Source: Streptomyces natalensis ATCC 27448 (lineage in GTDB: Bacteria > Actinomycetota > Actinomycetes > Streptomycetales > Streptomycetaceae). From it: a stretch of DNA of 64,000 nucleotides. Location of the stretch: the NCBI RefSeq assembly GCF_000935125.1, contig NZ_JRKI01000034.1, positions 124,001-188,000 of the forward strand. The letters run 5' to 3'. How positions within the stretch are numbered: position 1 is the stretch's first letter; each line of letters opens with the position of its first letter. A program made the position numbers and the translations under genes. Positions 61,519 to 64,000 of this stretch are shown here, in pieces. Under the pieces are notes generated by a model that worked only from the letters and a program-made list of their open reading frames with translations, did not search any database and was not told the origin of the DNA.

Positions 61519-62055
61519 TCATCCGGAGTCCGCGCGCCGGTAGACGGATCGCAGCAGCTGGTCCTTGGCGGGCCCGCCGACCCGCCATTCCAGCTGCCAC
61601 TCGTCGGCCGCGACGGCGGTGAAGGTGCCCTGATAGCGGTCCGCGGCGCAGGGGTGGACGGCCCGCCAGCGGCCGCTGCGCAGATCGAGGTCGTGGAAGG
61701 GGCGGCCGTCGGCGAAGCGGATCTCGGCGGTGCCGTCCGGCAGCGGGATCAGGCGGAGCGTACGGCTCGCCGGATGGACGGCTCCGTCCCAGGTCAGCTC
61801 GCCCTCTTCGAGGTGCAGCAGCCCGGCCCCGGCCGGATCGGGCCGGAAGTGGGCCGTGCCGTGGAAGCGGCCCTCGGTGCCGGACCGCAGATCGCGGACC
61901 GTACGCACGATGCGCCAGCGGCCCGCCAGATAGACCGCGACATCGGGAACGGGGTGGGCGGCGGGTCGGCGGTGGTCCTGACCGTGATCCTGGCCAGGGC
62001 CCTCGCCGTGATCCTGGACGGAGTCGTCGCCGTGGTCCTCGGGCTGTTCGGGCAT
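61519..62055 (-). CDS. DUF6314-like protein with Asp/His-rich N-terminus
   Basis: A 178-residue protein. The domain begins near 38: VPDVAVYLAGRWRIVRTVRD, then HFRPDPAGAGLLHLEEGELT and LDLRSGRWRAVHPCAADRYQ, closing WQLEWRVGGPAKDQLLRSVY, a lipocalin-like beta barrel by pattern. I remember such proteins as DUF6314, function unknown. The first 37 residues consist of QDHG-type repeats encoded by CAGGATCACGG copies. Start ATG 62055 lacks a ribosome site; the true start could be nearer the domain but no other good codon is seen. Divergent from the aldehyde dehydrogenase gene. Confidence 0.7.
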   Translation of the reverse strand: MPEQPEDHGDDSVQDHGEGPGQDHGQDHRRPAAHPVPDVAVYLAGRWRIVRTVRDLRSGTEGRFHGTAHFRPDPAGAGLLHLEEGELTWDGAVHPASRTLRLIPLPDGTAEIRFADGRPFHDLDLRSGRWRAVHPCAADRYQGTFTAVAADEWQLEWRVGGPAKDQLLRSVYRRADSG

Positions 62056-62184
62056 GCCCCGATTGTCCCGCCCGGCCGCCGGTCCCACGCCCGCGGCCCC
62101 GCATGCCGTGCGGACCGACAACGCTCGCCATACGCTCGGTGCAAAGTCCGCCACCGTACGCAACCGGAGACCGGAGGCACGACC

Positions 62185-63654
62185 ATGCCGGAGCTGTTCA
62201 TCGGCGGTCAGTGGACCGCAGCGGCCGACGGGCAGGTGCGGGAGATCCGCTGTCCGGCGGACGGCACGCTGGTGGCGACCGTGGACGAAGGCGGTCCCAA
62301 GGACGCGGCAGCGGCGGTGGCCGCCGCCCGGACGGCCTTCGACGACGGGCCCTGGCCGCGCACCCCGGCCGCCGAGCGGGGCCGGCTGGTGCTGCGGGTC
62401 GCCGAGCTGCTGGAGCGCGACAGGGACGCGCTGGCCAGGGCGGAATCCCTGGACACCGGGAAGCGGCTGGTGGAGAGCGCGTACGACATGGACGACATCG
62501 CCAACTGCTTCCGCTACTTCGGAAACCTGGGGGCGGCCGGCGGGACGGACCGGGTCGTGGACACGGGCGCGCCGGAGACGGACAGCACGGTGCGGCACGA
62601 GCCGGTGGGCGTCTGTGCGCTGATCACCCCGTGGAACTACCCGCTCCTCCAGACGGCCTGGAAGGTCGCGCCGGCCCTGGTCGCCGGCAACACCTTCGTA
62701 CTGAAGCCGAGCGAGCTGACCCCGCACACCGCCGTCCATCTGATGCGGCTGCTGAAGGAGGCGGGGCTGCCGGACGGGGTGGCCAATCTGGTCCTGGGCA
62801 CCGGCCCTTTGGTGGGCGCGCCGCTGACCGAGGACATGCGGGTGGACATGGTGTCGTTCACCGGCGGGCTGGTGACCGGCCGTCGGATCATGGCCGCGGC
62901 CGCGCCCACGGTGAAGAAGATCGCCCTGGAGCTGGGCGGCAAGAACCCGAACATCGTCTTCGCGGACGCCGATTTCGACACCGCCGTGGACTATGCGCTG
63001 ATGGCGGTGTTCCTGCACTCCGGCCAGGTCTGCTCGGCGGGCGCCCGGCTGCTCGTCCAGGACGAACTGCACGATGCGTTCGTCGACGAACTGGTCGCGC
63101 GGGCGCAGCGGATCCGGCTCGGCGGGCCCTTCGACGAGGCCGCGCGGACCGGTCCACTGATCTCGGCCGCGCACCGGGCGAAGGTGGCGGCGTATGTGAC
63201 GGGAGGGCTGGAGGAGGGCGCCGTGCTGCTCTGCGGCGGTGCGGCACCGGACGATCCGGCGCTGGCCGACGGTTTCTACTATCTGCCGACGGTGCTGGAC
63301 GAGTGCACCCCGGACATGTCCGTGGTCCGCGACGAATCGTTCGGCCCGGTGCTGACCGTGGAGCGGTTCCGCGACGAGGACGAGGCGGTCTCGCTCGCCA
63401 ATGACACGGTCTACGGCCTGGCGGGGGCGGTCTGGACCAAGGACGCGGAGCGGGCCCACCGGGTGGCGGGACGGCTGCGCGCGGGCACGGTCTGGATCAA
63501 CGACTTCCACCCGTACGTACCGCAGGCGGAGTGGGGCGGGATGAAGCAGTCGGGGGTGGGGCGGGAGCTGGGTCCGGCGGGGCTGGCGGAGTATCAGGAG
63601 GCCAAGCACGTCTGGCGCAATACGGCGCCGCGGCCGCAGAGGTGGTTCGAGTGA
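62185..63654 (+). CDS. Aldehyde dehydrogenase (betaine-aldehyde-dehydrogenase-like)
   Basis: A 489-residue NAD-dependent enzyme. TPWNYPLLQTAWKVAPALVA, FTGGLVTGRRIM, catalytic Glu in LELGGKNPNIVFA, the nucleophilic Cys in HSGQVCSAGARLLVQ and ESFGPVLTVERF with PQAEWGGMKQSGVGRELG place it with betaine-aldehyde dehydrogenases (BetB/GbsA). It would convert betaine aldehyde to glycine betaine. GGAGG lies seven bases before ATG 62185. The next gene, a permease, overlaps by four bases (GTGA), so import of choline or an amine and its oxidation are coupled. Confidence 0.88.
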   Translation: MPELFIGGQWTAAADGQVREIRCPADGTLVATVDEGGPKDAAAAVAAARTAFDDGPWPRTPAAERGRLVLRVAELLERDRDALARAESLDTGKRLVESAYDMDDIANCFRYFGNLGAAGGTDRVVDTGAPETDSTVRHEPVGVCALITPWNYPLLQTAWKVAPALVAGNTFVLKPSELTPHTAVHLMRLLKEAGLPDGVANLVLGTGPLVGAPLTEDMRVDMVSFTGGLVTGRRIMAAAAPTVKKIALELGGKNPNIVFADADFDTAVDYALMAVFLHSGQVCSAGARLLVQDELHDAFVDELVARAQRIRLGGPFDEAARTGPLISAAHRAKVAAYVTGGLEEGAVLLCGGAAPDDPALADGFYYLPTVLDECTPDMSVVRDESFGPVLTVERFRDEDEAVSLANDTVYGLAGAVWTKDAERAHRVAGRLRAGTVWINDFHPYVPQAEWGGMKQSGVGRELGPAGLAEYQEAKHVWRNTAPRPQRWFE

Positions 63655-64000
63655 CCACCAGCGGTTCGCCGGAACACGACGACGCCTCGCTCGCCGAACT
63701 GGGCTACAAGCCCGAACTCAAGCGCACCCTGGGCAACTTCCACACCTTCGCCGCCGGTATCAGCTATATCTCCATCCTCACCGGCACCTTCCAGCTGTTC
63801 TACTTCGGCGTGAGCCACGGCGGCCCGGCGTACTGGTGGTCGTGGCCGATGGTCTTCCTCGGCCAGCTGATGGTGGCGCTGTGCTTCTGCGAGCTCGCCG
63901 CCCGCTATCCGGTGGCGGGCTCGATCTACAACTGGGCCAAGCAGCTGGGCGGTCCCCATGTGGGCTGGCTGGGCGGCTGGATGATGCTGACGGCCTCGAT
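63651..64000 (+). CDS. APC-family permease, N-terminal part (cut by window end)
   Basis: GTG 63651 overlaps the aldehyde dehydrogenase stop. The 116 residues visible begin with a hydrophilic stretch (LAELGYKPELKRTLGNFHTF) and then two to three helices: ISYISILTGTFQLFYFGVSH, then WPMVFLGQLMVALCFCELAA, RYPVAGSIYNWAKQLGGPHV and GWLGGWMMLTA. This is the start of an amino-acid/choline-type APC transporter (BAT1/urea-amide-like). A choline-oxidising enzyme may lie beyond the window. The frame is open at base 64000. Confidence 0.85.
   Translation, partial: MTTSGSPEHDDASLAELGYKPELKRTLGNFHTFAAGISYISILTGTFQLFYFGVSHGGPAYWWSWPMVFLGQLMVALCFCELAARYPVAGSIYNWAKQLGGPHVGWLGGWMMLTAS

Overview
The window is high-GC DNA (mostly G/C third codon positions, many GTG/TTG starts, several start codons placed 5-8 bases after a -10 box) from a filamentous actinomycete, almost certainly Streptomyces or a close relative. 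Supporting markers are two SsgA-like sporulation proteins, a whiJ/abaA-type module (XRE-DUF5753, DUF397, small ATP-binding protein), a DUF574 methyltransferase, many TetR regulators and a DUF6230/DUF6114-type gene pair. I saw no rRNA, tRNA, CRISPR array, phage, plasmid or insertion sequence. It reads as ordinary chromosome with fatty-acid, sugar, B12-dependent and DNA-repair metabolism.

Layout. 1-5 kb: end of an exported DUF6230-like protein, a DUF6114-type membrane protein, an MpaB-type oxygenase, an aldehyde dehydrogenase broken by two compensating frameshifts, a TetR regulator and an acyl-CoA dehydrogenase reduced to its two ends. 5-10 kb: a membrane Ser/Thr kinase, a secreted sphingomyelinase-type phosphodiesterase, a macro-domain protein behind a DNA-damage-type promoter, and an amino-acid permease. 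10-20 kb: a beta-oxidation block with acyl-CoA ligase and divergent MerR regulator, then a leftward series of CaiB-type racemase, F420-type oxidoreductase, acyl-CoA dehydrogenase, FadA and FadB. 20-25 kb: an MmcQ/YjbR protein behind a second DNA-damage-type promoter, an MgtC-type protein, a NanT-like transporter divergent from an enoyl-reductase-like protein, endonuclease V, an amidase remnant and a YciI-like protein. 25-30 kb: a sugar porter divergent from a SIS-domain protein, class II aldolase and DeoR regulator, together resembling amino-sugar catabolism. 30-43 kb: four regulators (two TetR, a KstR2-like TetR and a MarR), a FUSC transporter, the two SsgA-like genes, a TetR next to a pair of PH-domain membrane proteins, a quinone oxidoreductase, an unusual ATPase-LuxR fusion, and a polysaccharide deacetylase. 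43-46 kb: response regulator, sensor kinase and GerMN-like lipoprotein, each overlapping the next by four bases. 48-53.5 kb: methylmalonyl-CoA mutase small and large subunits and the MeaB GTPase, whose gene carries an in-frame 39-bp palindromic insert. 54-57 kb: the whiJ/abaA-type module and a DUF574 methyltransferase. 57-60.5 kb: a leftward alkylation-repair cluster (Ada-AlkA fusion, Ogt, 2OG-Fe(II) oxygenase, PBP-like protein). 60.6-64 kb: a methyltransferase, a DUF6314-type protein, a betaine-aldehyde-dehydrogenase-like enzyme and the start of an APC permease cut by the window edge.

How the parts connect. The beta-oxidation block yields acetyl-CoA and, from odd or branched chains, propionyl-CoA, which meets the methylmalonyl-CoA mutase set. 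Three genes are decayed (aldehyde dehydrogenase, acyl-CoA dehydrogenase, amidase). The points I consider most worth testing are the two near-identical RecA-NDp/PafBC-type promoters in front of a macro-domain gene and an MmcQ/YjbR gene, the palindromic insert inside meaB, and the alkylation-repair cluster with its little-studied oxygenase and PBP-like partner.
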